Below are positions 10,701-18,965 of a stretch of DNA of 64,000 bases, piece by piece (positions within the stretch are counted from its first letter, which is position 1; every line of letters starts with the position of its first letter). The translations under genes and the position numbers were made by a program. Source of the DNA: Pseudomonas syringae (GTDB lineage Bacteria > Pseudomonadota > Gammaproteobacteria > Pseudomonadales > Pseudomonadaceae); the NCBI RefSeq assembly GCF_001698815.1, contig NZ_LGSI01000051.1:1-64000 (forward strand). The letters are read 5' to 3'. A model generated the notes under the pieces. That model made no database searches. It had not been told where the DNA came from and saw nothing but the letters and a program-made list of their open reading frames with translations.

Positions 10701-12547
10701 CTGTAGGGGTAGCTCGGAATTTCGGTTTTGGGATACATAGATCCACTGTCAGTATAGATTTCGTGCCTTCTAATTAAGTCTGCAAACTCTTTGTTGAGTG
10801 TTTTTAGGGCGATGCTATATTGAGTGTGCGGTTCCCAGTTTTCGGGGAAAGTTAAATCGTCCATGCCGCTGTCAGAGATTAAGTAATGAATGATTGGGGT
10901 GTGTGCAGCGAAGCTGGCGGCGGGGGGGCGGGTCGGCATGCTGGATATGAGAAGATACGAGCCCTCGGCAAGTGTGATGTATGGGTTTGCTGAGGCGTCC
11001 CTCACTGGGATTAAATGGAAGGTTAAGTCGACATTGTTGGTGGCCCAGATGCGTATGTCATAGGTTGAGTCTGTACTATTTTGTATATTATTATGAATGC
11101 CCGTTCTAATCTCAATGGTGGACCGCTCACGATTAAGTGTAATAGCGCTATTGTTTTCGCTGATGTCCAGAATATTTTCCTGAAGGTTTCTATAGTTGTA
11201 ATCGTCGCTTTCAGGGTGTGGAGCGGTCGTGATGATATTTTGAATGGTCATGGTTTTAGTTTGGCTCGGAAACCAAGTGAATTGCAGGTTGTTTTTGTTT
11301 TTTATGGCGAATGTCCAGCAGATGCTTTGGACGCGAAGGTCGTCCTGCATGGCTGAATTGTTCGCGCCTTCTATTTTATGGTCGCTCGGATAAAGGGGAG
11401 AGATATTAAAGTTTTTGTCGATGTAGGTCGTGGCAAGGAATGCATAGTTTGCTTTGGTCGGGTTCGCTTCATCCGGAACAGATTGCTCTCCTGCATACAT
11501 ACCAATAAATAGCGATTCCGGTGAACTGGATACATCAAATGCCACGATTGTATTTAGCTCTTTGTGGAGATCCATCGCAGTGCCAGCCAGGATGACATTT
11601 TTATGGGTTGTCACATCCATATAAATTTGCGGGGCACTCCACGAATCGTCATATTTTTTATAGGACAGGTTGAAAACCAGTTTTACTTGTTCGGTATTCA
11701 CCACTTCAGGTGCTTCAGCCGAACCGGTGATCGTCGGTTCGCCTGCGACATGGATCAAATCAACCCAGCTCATAAACAACCGATTATTGAAAAACACCGG
11801 GCGAATGGTTCGCTCCAGGGTATTGGCATTAACCCCGATTTCTGCCCGCTTCCAGTCCGACCAGGCGCCGGGTGTCGGGTTGTCATATTTGGGGCCTTCA
11901 GTGCCGGCTTTATAAGCCCGTTCATTCATGTCCACCATGCGCCAGTAATAAATACTCTCGGCGCGAGATTTGCCAATAAAGTAATACTTGCCCTCGGCAA
12001 AGCGGTCGCTGTCGATATAGCCGTTGATCACGGTCAGGTTCGCCACTTCTTCGAAACTGGCCAGATAAGACTTAACCGCTTCCTGGGTGGTGTCGATATT
12101 AATTTTGTTCTGATTGATATCGTTTTCCAGCTGTGCAAAATAGCCGGATTTTTTCAGGCGCAAGGCCGGGGAAATGAAGGTTTCCGGATACAACGCCAAT
12201 TGCATGTTGGCGGCCCAGATCGGGTATTGGCTGCTGCGGTCACGCCATTCGACGAAGCGCGCTTCGGTAGGTTGCAACAGGTCATAACCCGGCTCCATGC
12301 CCATCAACGCGCCGTTGATGTATTGCTGGACACTGGCGATGGCCGAGGCCACGTAACTGGTTTCAACGTCGTGGGTCACCTGATTGTCGATGAGGAAAAA
12401 CTCATACAAGTCATTGGCGGTTTTCAGGCGCTGGTGCAGACCGAGGCCTATTAATAAAGGTGAATTGGGTACAACTTCTCCCAGGTAATAGGCGACCAAG
12501 GCATCACGAAAGGACTCGTTGAGCTGGCTTTCGATGGAGCGGGACAT
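7793..12547 (-). CDS. tccB: TcA component, second half (TccB/TcaB-like pore and TcB-binding subunit)
   Basis: This 1584-residue protein is the C-terminal half of a split TcA. It has an N-terminal part typical of Tc toxins (DALVAYYLGEVVP) and a neuraminidase-like/receptor-facing middle. A Gly/Ala-rich segment and a long coiled coil (roughly 1230-1370) correspond to the channel-forming region. The conserved TcB-binding end, with RYLPFEGTGAISRW near residue 1550, closes the protein. In TcA this half builds the translocation channel that injects the TcC toxin. Size fits TccB (about 1565). The ATG at 12547 is chosen because GGAGGC precedes it by 7 bases. The part encoded by about 10380-11730 is markedly AT-richer than the rest, suggesting a recombined domain. 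Confidence 0.93.
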   Translation of the reverse strand: MSRSIESQLNESFRDALVAYYLGEVVPNSPLLIGLGLHQRLKTANDLYEFFLIDNQVTHDVETSYVASAIASVQQYINGALMGMEPGYDLLQPTEARFVEWRDRSSQYPIWAANMQLALYPETFISPALRLKKSGYFAQLENDINQNKINIDTTQEAVKSYLASFEEVANLTVINGYIDSDRFAEGKYYFIGKSRAESIYYWRMVDMNERAYKAGTEGPKYDNPTPGAWSDWKRAEIGVNANTLERTIRPVFFNNRLFMSWVDLIHVAGEPTITGSAEAPEVVNTEQVKLVFNLSYKKYDDSWSAPQIYMDVTTHKNVILAGTAMDLHKELNTIVAFDVSSSPESLFIGMYAGEQSVPDEANPTKANYAFLATTYIDKNFNISPLYPSDHKIEGANNSAMQDDLRVQSICWTFAIKNKNNLQFTWFPSQTKTMTIQNIITTAPHPESDDYNYRNLQENILDISENNSAITLNRERSTIEIRTGIHNNIQNSTDSTYDIRIWATNNVDLTFHLIPVRDASANPYITLAEGSYLLISSMPTRPPAASFAAHTPIIHYLISDSGMDDLTFPENWEPHTQYSIALKTLNKEFADLIRRHEIYTDSGSMYPKTEIPSYPYSMTVTATSTPLETHKYSQQILLPYDMNKATTTTLLPLSQSQPLPQLIAPSPLTGQLTYNKDDLSLAHSYIPNADLSTRYFILHGVEIRSDNTVIGKALKLTQFELHFQDSVVSDIVSPKINTKVDANLGIAEYIDFSGSNISFSDGSTTEKRKPIRMNTLFARELINKANIALEALLSWNTQQLQEPPIGDETEPTEMDFKGANGLYFWELFLHLPFMISHRLNLEQRFKDAEFWLGFIFDPGRKAHDSAPAYWNVRPLTELPDPDYFMRAPIDPDGIAASDPIKYQKAVYFHYIKNLVDRGDMAYRQLTPDSLGEAKLWYVRILDLLGPRPDVMLTSQWAPIALAELAESTNPGLREFEMQLIEQEQQLRSTEPANSHTSLLRLSTFASDPTLAEEDNAHFITPMNAELTKYWDMLESRLYNLRHNLTLDGKPLSLPLFAAPLDPRALLAAYANGATEGGAGSLLAQEIPHYRYAVMFARASTAVDNLIQFGSTLLSIIERKEQGQLMELQQQQVWEFAQYAIDLQLEAQKVETEARKALQASQVVTDARAGFYGRLAEENVSKGETSANREHLIARISDGVGATANALASALKVLPNHGGFHAGAIGGTSNGAAAGGAVGGSRFEGMPEVVAVAAYANATLHGAIGDALERSEIYRRRLQEWENARDQARLESEHITAQLAVHDAQTRVTALQLRQAQEAKKQAETVHAFLNKRFTNSQLYQWLNGQFSTFYYQAYDATFSLCLAAQACWQYEIADYSTTFIQPAAWKDAWRGLTAGEALKLNLLRMDAAYLARHDRKLEIVKTVSVKQLPVFTDTEPSINPGWDVVVARLAEEGIAEFEITRTMLDADYPGHYLRRVKRISVSLPVTVGPYQDIRATLTQTYSAVQMNGPEGPLKENMRASQQIAVSTGVDDDGLFVFNFDDERYLPFEGTGAISRWALTFSAGQEEMIASITDIIVHVRYTAKSS

Positions 12548-12589
12548 GATTGAAGCCTCCATGGCAGGTGAAATGAGCAAGTCTGGCGT

Positions 12590-15500
12590 TTAGCGGCTGG
12601 CCGCCATGACGGCTTCGCCGACTTTCTTCCAGTTTTCAGGCGTACTTGCGTTGGTCAGGTTCGTGGCAGCGAGAATCTGTTCCGCCGCCAGGCCGGTCAG
12701 CACGCTGGTGCTGTGCATCCGCTTGATCCAGTCCACTTCATGCATGGACGTGGCGACGCCAGCGTGGGCGGTCAGGAACGCGCTCGCAGTGAGTACTTCA
12801 GACGCGGTCCAGCTGGTGAGCGGGGCCAGCGAGGCCGCGCATTGTTGCGCCTGCTCGGTGGTTTTGGCTGTTTCCAGACCGTTTGCCCGGCTTAGATAAC
12901 TGAGCAGGGCCGTTTCGGGGTGTCCGCTGCTATCACGCCAGTCGCGGTAGCGATCCAGCAGGAAGAAGCTGCCCAGCGACAGATCCAGCGGGGCGTTGAA
13001 ACTGGCGTGCAGCCATTGCGGGTAAACCAGGAAAGTGCGCAATGCCTGAGCGCTCAACCCCAGTTGTTGATTGGCCTCGGCATATCGCACAAGCGTCATC
13101 AAGGTTTCGATCACGACCTTGCCGCTGTCCGTCAGCGGCAGGCTCAGTTCAGCGTCGGCAGTGGCGCTCAACACCTCGCCCAAAAAGATGCCAACGCTGC
13201 TACCCGCCCAGCGCATGACCGTTTCGCAACGGTCCAGAGGTAATCCTGCGTTGGTTTGCAGCAGACCTTCAATCAGTCGGTTTTGGGTGATGTAGCCCTT
13301 GAGGATGAACTCAAGCAGTCGGGTCATTAGCTCGGTTTTTACCGAATCATCCAGCGCGATGGGTTCAAGTTGGGTAGCGAGTACGGCAGTGAAGGTCGAG
13401 GGCAGGTCGTCCACCAGGGTTAATGCCTGGGAAATGACCAGGCCGTTTGCATCAGTCAGGGGCACAAGTACGGCGCCTGACCAATCGATGGCAGCCTCGT
13501 TATCGTCTTGAGCTGGCAGATTCAATGCTTCAAGTTTCGGTGCATTCAGCGCTGCATCGCGCGCGTCTTTCGCCAGGTGGTTGAGCTGATCTATCAAGCT
13601 CTGGGGTGTGGGAGCTTCCGTACTGTCCACGCCCAGAAGAAGTCGCAGGGCCGAAATATCGCGTCCGGTGTCCTTGAGCCAGGTCACGGCCCAGTCCATT
13701 TGCATCAGGATGTCGAGGATGTCCGTATGGCCTGCGTGTATGCGGCCGGTCACGATTTTTTTCCGGTACGCCTCGCCGTCCAGCAGGTCAATCAGCGCTC
13801 GACTGTCTTTGCCGGCCAGATCGAACATTGAGGCGATGCGGGTCTGGCGATATAACGAGGACATCATGCTCAAGTTGCTTTTGAGGTCCCCTGGGGTATC
13901 ACCGATAAGATCGCGGGTATCGATTGCCAACGGCCACAAATCGTCTTGCGTCAGGGGCAACTGCAGGCCGGCGCATAACTGGGCAAGGGTTCGGGCAGCA
14001 GCGCTATTTGGGTTGGACAGATAAAGGGTGGATCCATCGAGCACCATGGGCGTCTCGAACAGTGACGGGTTATTGAACACCTGGTCGAACATCGGACGGC
14101 GTCCGCCGTTGGCATAAGCGCCTAAAGCATGGATAAACGCAGCAAACTCTTCCGGCTCAAGCGTGTAACGACCGCGCAGGTAACGATAAACCCCCAATGC
14201 TCGCAATACGTTGGTCGTCAATACTGCTTCAAGGTTATCAGCGCCTTCCGAGCGAATGACCGCCAAGATCAGCGTATCCAGTTCGGCAAAGGGTATGTCC
14301 ATCCAGCGTTGCAGGCGGATCATGCGTTGCAGGCGGTCGAAGCGGTCCACGCTGGTATTGAGTAGTCTGGCGTCGCCGTTGGGATCTTTACTGATCTCCA
14401 GCGAGGCTTGTTCAGTCGGGCCGTTGACGTAGCAGGCGCCATATTGGGCAGATAAGGCTTCCCGGCTTTCCTTAGTCCCGTTAACGTTCTGGCCTGCCGC
14501 CAGAATGTTGGGCGATGGATACGGGGCGTGATTATGCACAGCCAGCAGGGCCTCGACTGCATCACTGTGCAGGCCGGTTTTCTCGATGAATATCTTCAGT
14601 GTATCCAGAGAGTTGGGCACTCCAGGGATGTAGTCGATACCGTAGCTGGATTTGAAGAAGCGTATGACGCTGCTCAGATCTTCATCCGCTGCAAGCGAGC
14701 CGTTCAGTTTGCCCACGTCGGCGGGTGGTAGAACCGGCAGGGCAGGCGCCATCAGAATCGCCTGTTGCTCGGGCCCCAACCCGCTCATCATCATCTGAGC
14801 TACGGTGCTGTTTTGTTGTACCGCACCATACGCGTCGGTCCCGGCAGAGGTTGCAGGTAACTCAAGGCTCACTCGGTAATTCAGTTCCCCCAGCACCGGT
14901 TTCTTACCACTGAGGCCCAAGGTGATTTGTTGGTGGTGGAAGTTATAAGGGAACTGAAAGGGGTGCTGTTTCTCCGTCATCAATTGATAGAGAGTTTTGT
15001 CTTTATCCTCGTCAACGGTGTCGACATAGGCTTCGATGGCCTTGCTCAATACCTGGTTGACGATCTGGAGCGTGGGCACCGGGTTGAAGGTGCTTTGCTG
15101 ATCGATCAGAAGACCTTTTAAGTCGGGGCGGCGGTCTTCAAGGTGGATGCGATTTGTTTCTGCTGAACTGCCTTCCAGTTCTTGCGTGGCAAATCTGTAC
15201 AGGGAGGTGAGGTAAGCCGCGGGTGAGTCCTTGGCTTCAATCGCACCCACTTTGCAAAACAGGTCCCAATTCTCTTTGAACAGGTTAGGAAAGCTGGGGC
15301 CGATATCGACCAATGAGCGCACACCTGTGCGTAGAGTCAGATTTTGCGTGCGCCCGGATGAAACGAGCTGGTTGCGATACAACCGTACGATTTGGGTTGC
15401 ATAACAACGGGCATTCTCATAGGCCAGTTCACCGTTGGCATCACTCAGCCTGTACAGGTCACGCACGAAAGCAGGTTTGGAGCGACGCACGATATCGAAA

Positions 15501-15622
15501 ACTGAAGTGATACCCAGCGCCTGCATGGCGTCGACGAATGCCAGCTTGCCGTTTGTGCGTTCGGCTGTCGTTGTTTCGATCTTCGCCAGGTTTCGTAATA
15601 AGGAAAAAGGTTGGTCGGCCAT
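12590..15622 (-). CDS. tccA: TcA component, first half (TccA/TcaA-like, VRP1 domain)
   Basis: This 1010-residue protein opens with the Salmonella virulence plasmid A (VRP1) signature (ALGITSVFDIVRRSKPAFVRDL). It continues with the alpha-helical shell region typical of TcA N-termini (DLFCKVGAIEAKDSPAAYLTSLYRFA). It ends without a channel or TcB-binding domain; these are in the next gene 42 bases downstream, so the TcA is split as in TccA+TccB. Length fits TccA (about 965) and TcaA (about 1095). It is the first gene of the operon, and GGGAG precedes the ATG at 15622. The four genes are co-oriented with tiny gaps, so one transcript probably encodes the whole complex. No secretion signal is visible. 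Confidence 0.92.
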   Translation of the reverse strand: MADQPFSLLRNLAKIETTTAERTNGKLAFVDAMQALGITSVFDIVRRSKPAFVRDLYRLSDANGELAYENARCYATQIVRLYRNQLVSSGRTQNLTLRTGVRSLVDIGPSFPNLFKENWDLFCKVGAIEAKDSPAAYLTSLYRFATQELEGSSAETNRIHLEDRRPDLKGLLIDQQSTFNPVPTLQIVNQVLSKAIEAYVDTVDEDKDKTLYQLMTEKQHPFQFPYNFHHQQITLGLSGKKPVLGELNYRVSLELPATSAGTDAYGAVQQNSTVAQMMMSGLGPEQQAILMAPALPVLPPADVGKLNGSLAADEDLSSVIRFFKSSYGIDYIPGVPNSLDTLKIFIEKTGLHSDAVEALLAVHNHAPYPSPNILAAGQNVNGTKESREALSAQYGACYVNGPTEQASLEISKDPNGDARLLNTSVDRFDRLQRMIRLQRWMDIPFAELDTLILAVIRSEGADNLEAVLTTNVLRALGVYRYLRGRYTLEPEEFAAFIHALGAYANGGRRPMFDQVFNNPSLFETPMVLDGSTLYLSNPNSAAARTLAQLCAGLQLPLTQDDLWPLAIDTRDLIGDTPGDLKSNLSMMSSLYRQTRIASMFDLAGKDSRALIDLLDGEAYRKKIVTGRIHAGHTDILDILMQMDWAVTWLKDTGRDISALRLLLGVDSTEAPTPQSLIDQLNHLAKDARDAALNAPKLEALNLPAQDDNEAAIDWSGAVLVPLTDANGLVISQALTLVDDLPSTFTAVLATQLEPIALDDSVKTELMTRLLEFILKGYITQNRLIEGLLQTNAGLPLDRCETVMRWAGSSVGIFLGEVLSATADAELSLPLTDSGKVVIETLMTLVRYAEANQQLGLSAQALRTFLVYPQWLHASFNAPLDLSLGSFFLLDRYRDWRDSSGHPETALLSYLSRANGLETAKTTEQAQQCAASLAPLTSWTASEVLTASAFLTAHAGVATSMHEVDWIKRMHSTSVLTGLAAEQILAATNLTNASTPENWKKVGEAVMAASR

Positions 15623-15679
15623 GTCAGTGCTCCCTGCACGTGTGACGACAGCCTTTTCCAGGAATGTGGTGGTGTCTAC

Positions 15680-15695
15680 CTGTCAGAAGTGACAG
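15680..15695. promoter_or_regulatory. 16-bp palindrome upstream of Tc operon (candidate operator)
   Basis: CTGTCA-GAAG-TGACAG is a perfect 6-bp inverted repeat with a 4-base spacer, centred about 65 bases before the tccA start. A nearly identical copy (spacer AAAG) lies upstream of the delta-60-repeat gene at 21364. I found no other copy in the window. Position and duplication suggest a transcription-factor site shared by the two loci. The binding protein is unknown. Confidence 0.6.
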
Positions 15696-15902
15696 TGGCA
15701 ACGAATTGGAGAAATTTATCGATAAAAATCAGGCGCTTGCCATCTCGATCTTTTATGGAACGATTGGCGATTAAAAGTTGTTTCGTTATTGGGAAGACTA
15801 TCGCCCGGTTGACGGCGCTTGATGAGGGGCGTGATGCAAGGAAGGTGCGATGGGGTGCCGGTTTGACTGCGGTAACCTGGGCGGCGGAAGTATCGAACAG
15901 TG

Positions 15903-15924
15903 AGCCTGGCTTCTTGGCCAGGCT
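15903..15924. terminator. Hairpin downstream of fumarase gene
   Basis: AGCCTGGC (15903-15910) and GCCAGGCT (15917-15924) pair over 8 bp around a 6-base loop, about 23 bases past the fumarase stop. It lacks a clear T run. It is a plausible weak or Rho-assisted terminator separating fumarase from the Tc operon. Confidence 0.5.
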
Positions 15925-15946
15925 TACTGCGTAATAGTGCGGTTAC

Positions 15947-17470
15947 TTACTGCACTTCAACCGCCAGACTCTCACTGATCTTTTTCTGCCAGATCTGTGG
16001 GCCAGTGATGTGCACGGACTCACCGTTGCTGTCCACGGCGACCGTGACCGGCATGTCCTTGACTTCGAACTCGTAGATCGCTTCCATGCCCAGTTCGGCA
16101 AAGGCCACGACGCGGGACTTCTTGATGGCCTGCGCCACCAGATAAGCCGCTCCGCCAACGGCCATCAGGTACACGGCCTTGTAGTCCTTGATCGCTTCGA
16201 TTGCGGTTGGGCCGCGCTCGGATTTGCCGATCATGCCCAGCAAGCCGGTCTGATCGAGGATCTGCCGGGTGAATTTGTCCATCCGCGTTGCGGTGGTCGG
16301 TCCAGCCGGGCCAACCACTTCTTCGCGTACCGGATCAACCGGGCCGACGTAGTAGATGAAGCGGCCTTTGAGATCGACCGGCAGGGTTTCGCCCTTGTTG
16401 AGCATTTCGACCATGCGTTTGTGCGCAGCATCACGACCGGTGAGCATCTTGCCGTTGAGCAACACGGTTTCGCCCGGCTTCCAGCTCTGCACGTCTTCAG
16501 GCGTCAGCGTGTCGAGGTCGACGCGGCGCGCCGACGGGCCGGCTTCCCAGACGATTTCCGGGTAGGCGTCCAGCGGCGGTGCTTCCTGAGCGACCGGGCC
16601 ACTGCCATCCAGCACGAAATGCGTGTGCCGGGTGGCGGCGCAGTTGGGGATCATGCACACCGGCAACGAAGCGGCGTGGGTCGGGTAATCCATGATCTTC
16701 ACGTCGAGCACGGTGGTCAGGCCGCCAAGGCCTTGAGCGCCGATGCCCAGCTGGTTGACCTTCTCGAACAGTTCCAGGCGCATTTCTTCAATACGATTGG
16801 ACGGGCCGCGCAGTTTCAGCTCGTGAATGTCGATGGATTCCATCAACACTTCCTTGGCCATCACCGCAGCCTTCTCGGCAGTGCCGCCGATGCCGATGCC
16901 GAGCATGCCCGGCGGGCACCAGCCGGCGCCCATGGTCGGTACGGTTTTCAATACCCAGTCGACGATTGAGTCGGACGGGTTGAGCATCGCCATCTTCGAT
17001 TTGTTTTCCGAACCGCCGCCCTTGGCCGCGACGTCCACTTCCACGGTGTTACCCGGGACGATGGAGTAATGGATAACGGCGGGGGTGTTGTCCTTGGTGT
17101 TCTTGCGGGCACCGGCCGGGTCGGCCAGGATCGAGGCGCGCAGGATGTTTTCCGGCAGATTGTAGGCGCGGCGCACGCCTTCGTTGATCATGTCGTCCAG
17201 GCTCATGGTGGCGCCATCCCAGCGCACGTTCATACCCACGCGAACGAACACGGTGACGATGCCGGTGTCCTGGCAGATCGGGCGATGACCTGTCGCGCAC
17301 ATGCGCGAGTTGATCAGGATCTGAGCCATGGAGTCGCGGGCAGCAGGCGACTCTTCACGCAGATACGCTTCGTGCATGGCCTGAATGAAATCTACCGGGT
17401 GGTAGTAGGAAATGAATTGCAGGGCATCGGCGACACTTTGAATCAGGTCGTCTTGCTTGATCACGGTCAT
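15947..17470 (-). CDS. fumA: Class I fumarate hydratase (iron-sulfur)
   Basis: This 507-residue enzyme interconverts fumarate and (S)-malate in the TCA cycle. Class I features are visible: the N-terminal alpha region with ICQDTGIVTVF (Cys at about 66), GWCPPGMLGIGIGGTAEKA, and IPNCAATRHTHFVLDG. The cysteines in these three segments are the likely 4Fe-4S ligands. The C-terminal beta domain includes MVEMLNKGETLPVDLKGR and GPTTATRMD. The ATG at 17470 is chosen over a longer frame to 17617 because GAGGAG precedes it by about 9 bases and 507 residues is the normal length. It is divergent from the diguanylate cyclase gene, as I recall for PA4333/PA4332. Confidence 0.96.
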   Translation of the reverse strand: MTVIKQDDLIQSVADALQFISYYHPVDFIQAMHEAYLREESPAARDSMAQILINSRMCATGHRPICQDTGIVTVFVRVGMNVRWDGATMSLDDMINEGVRRAYNLPENILRASILADPAGARKNTKDNTPAVIHYSIVPGNTVEVDVAAKGGGSENKSKMAMLNPSDSIVDWVLKTVPTMGAGWCPPGMLGIGIGGTAEKAAVMAKEVLMESIDIHELKLRGPSNRIEEMRLELFEKVNQLGIGAQGLGGLTTVLDVKIMDYPTHAASLPVCMIPNCAATRHTHFVLDGSGPVAQEAPPLDAYPEIVWEAGPSARRVDLDTLTPEDVQSWKPGETVLLNGKMLTGRDAAHKRMVEMLNKGETLPVDLKGRFIYYVGPVDPVREEVVGPAGPTTATRMDKFTRQILDQTGLLGMIGKSERGPTAIEAIKDYKAVYLMAVGGAAYLVAQAIKKSRVVAFAELGMEAIYEFEVKDMPVTVAVDSNGESVHITGPQIWQKKISESLAVEVQ

Positions 17471-17837
17471 GGGGCGCGCTCCTCTGTTGGGACGGGAACA
17501 TTCAAATGTGTGCCGAATACTACAAAACGCGGCTGTTGTATCAGCGTTGTTACGGCTGCTTCGGCTGGCGCAAAAAGGCGCGGCAGTATAACCCGCTGGT
17601 TGCGCAGGTCCATCCATCGGTTAACAAGAGTCTATTGCCATACTGTGGGCTTGTCTTGGCGTCAGCAGGCCTGCAGGCTGCAAGCGAAACGCTTCGCAGT
17701 CACCGGTTTTAGGGGCTTTGGGCTGATTTGTGCCGGTTGCAATTGAACATATTTGAACGTATTTAACTTTACAGCTAGTCAACTTTTAGATCCAAGGCTA
17801 AGGTTTGGGCTTGGTGCGACTATGGGAAGGAATCCTT
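17471..17837. other. Divergent intergenic region, fumarase / diguanylate cyclase
   Basis: This 367-base region holds the promoters of two divergent genes. Short open frames occur in it, but none has a recognisable ribosome site or protein pattern. I see no convincing operator or riboswitch. Confidence 0.5.
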
Positions 17838-18965
17838 TTGAGCACAACGAGCGGGAGAGTCATCTCTCCAACCACGCAGTCCCTCTTTTTAAAACGTTTT
17901 GGGATGGCCGCAGCGACCTATCTGATCGTCATGTCGCTTACCTGGCTGGCGATCTATGCTGGAGAGCTTCATCAGCCGCTTCACGTAGCGATCATAGGCA
18001 GTGCTTTGGTGGTGTTGAGTCAGTTTGCACTGCTGGGGGTTTTTCTCAGTCGGTTCAATCAGCGTTTTAAAGATGCAAGCCTGACCGAGTTTCAGGTACT
18101 GCTGGCCTTGGGTTGGCTGACCTGGCTGATTTCCTATCTGGACACCGCCCGAGGCGCGTTTTTGATTCTGTACGCCCCCATTCTGCTGTTCGGGTTGTTT
18201 CAGCTGACGCCAATTGTGTTTGCGCGCTGTGCGGTGCTGGTGCTGGCCAGCTTCTGTGCCATCAACGGCTGGGAGTTTTCCCAGGGGCAGATGGCCCACC
18301 CGGCCACCGCGCTGCTGCAATTGAGTGCCTTGTTCGTCATGCTGCTCTGGCTTAGCCTTTTTGCCAGTTACGTTCACACCCAACGAATGCGCATGCGCCA
18401 GCGTCGGTATGCCTTGCAGGCGCATCAGGACACCTTGCGCGGCATGATGCTGCAACTCGAAGAACTGGCCGCGACTGACGAGCTGACCAACCTGTACAAT
18501 CGTCGTCACTTTTTGCGCATGGCCTCTCGGGAGCTTGCTCTGCTTGATGGCTATGCATTACACGGGCTGGCCCTGATCGATCTTGACCATTTCAAACGCA
18601 TTAATGACAGCTACGGTCATGCCGCAGGTGACCAGGTGCTGCAGGCCTTCGCCGCCCATGCCGAAGATTGCCTGCGAGACACTGATGTGCTGGCGCGCTA
18701 TGGCGGAGAAGAATTCGTGCTGCTGATCCCTCACTGCACCGAGCAACAACTGATCGACTGCTGCGAGCGCGTGCGCGAGGCATTTGCGCGGGTTCAGCTC
18801 AATGATTTGCCCGATGCGGGCCTGAGTTTGTCTATCGGCATGACCCTGCTGCGCTGGGGCGATAACCTTGACGACGGCCTGCATCGCGCGGATCAGGCGT
18901 TGTATCTGGCCAAGCGCAGTGGCCGTAACCGCTGCGTGGCGGCCTGGGAATCCGTTGATGCCTGA
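17838..18965 (+). CDS. sadC: Membrane-bound diguanylate cyclase (SadC-like by synteny)
   Basis: About 375 residues. The N-terminal half has about six hydrophobic segments (residues ~22-180). A short coiled region and a GGDEF domain follow. The active-site motif is GGEEF at about 289-293. An RxxD inhibitory site (RDTD) lies five residues before it, so product inhibition by c-di-GMP is likely. The domain makes c-di-GMP from two GTP. I prefer the TTG at 17838, preceded by GGAAGGA at 7 bases, over a TTG at 17805. Its place between fumarase and a ferredoxin reductase matches my memory of P. aeruginosa sadC (PA4332), which is longer. The symbol is therefore by position and architecture. Confidence 0.85.
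   Translation: MSTTSGRVISPTTQSLFLKRFGMAAATYLIVMSLTWLAIYAGELHQPLHVAIIGSALVVLSQFALLGVFLSRFNQRFKDASLTEFQVLLALGWLTWLISYLDTARGAFLILYAPILLFGLFQLTPIVFARCAVLVLASFCAINGWEFSQGQMAHPATALLQLSALFVMLLWLSLFASYVHTQRMRMRQRRYALQAHQDTLRGMMLQLEELAATDELTNLYNRRHFLRMASRELALLDGYALHGLALIDLDHFKRINDSYGHAAGDQVLQAFAAHAEDCLRDTDVLARYGGEEFVLLIPHCTEQQLIDCCERVREAFARVQLNDLPDAGLSLSIGMTLLRWGDNLDDGLHRADQALYLAKRSGRNRCVAAWESVDA

Noticed and set aside
15680..15695. LexA (SOS) box
   Set aside because: CTGT-N8-ACAG fits the spacing, but the interior lacks the AT alternation of Pseudomonas LexA sites. The 6-bp perfect arms suggest another factor. Not excluded, only less likely.
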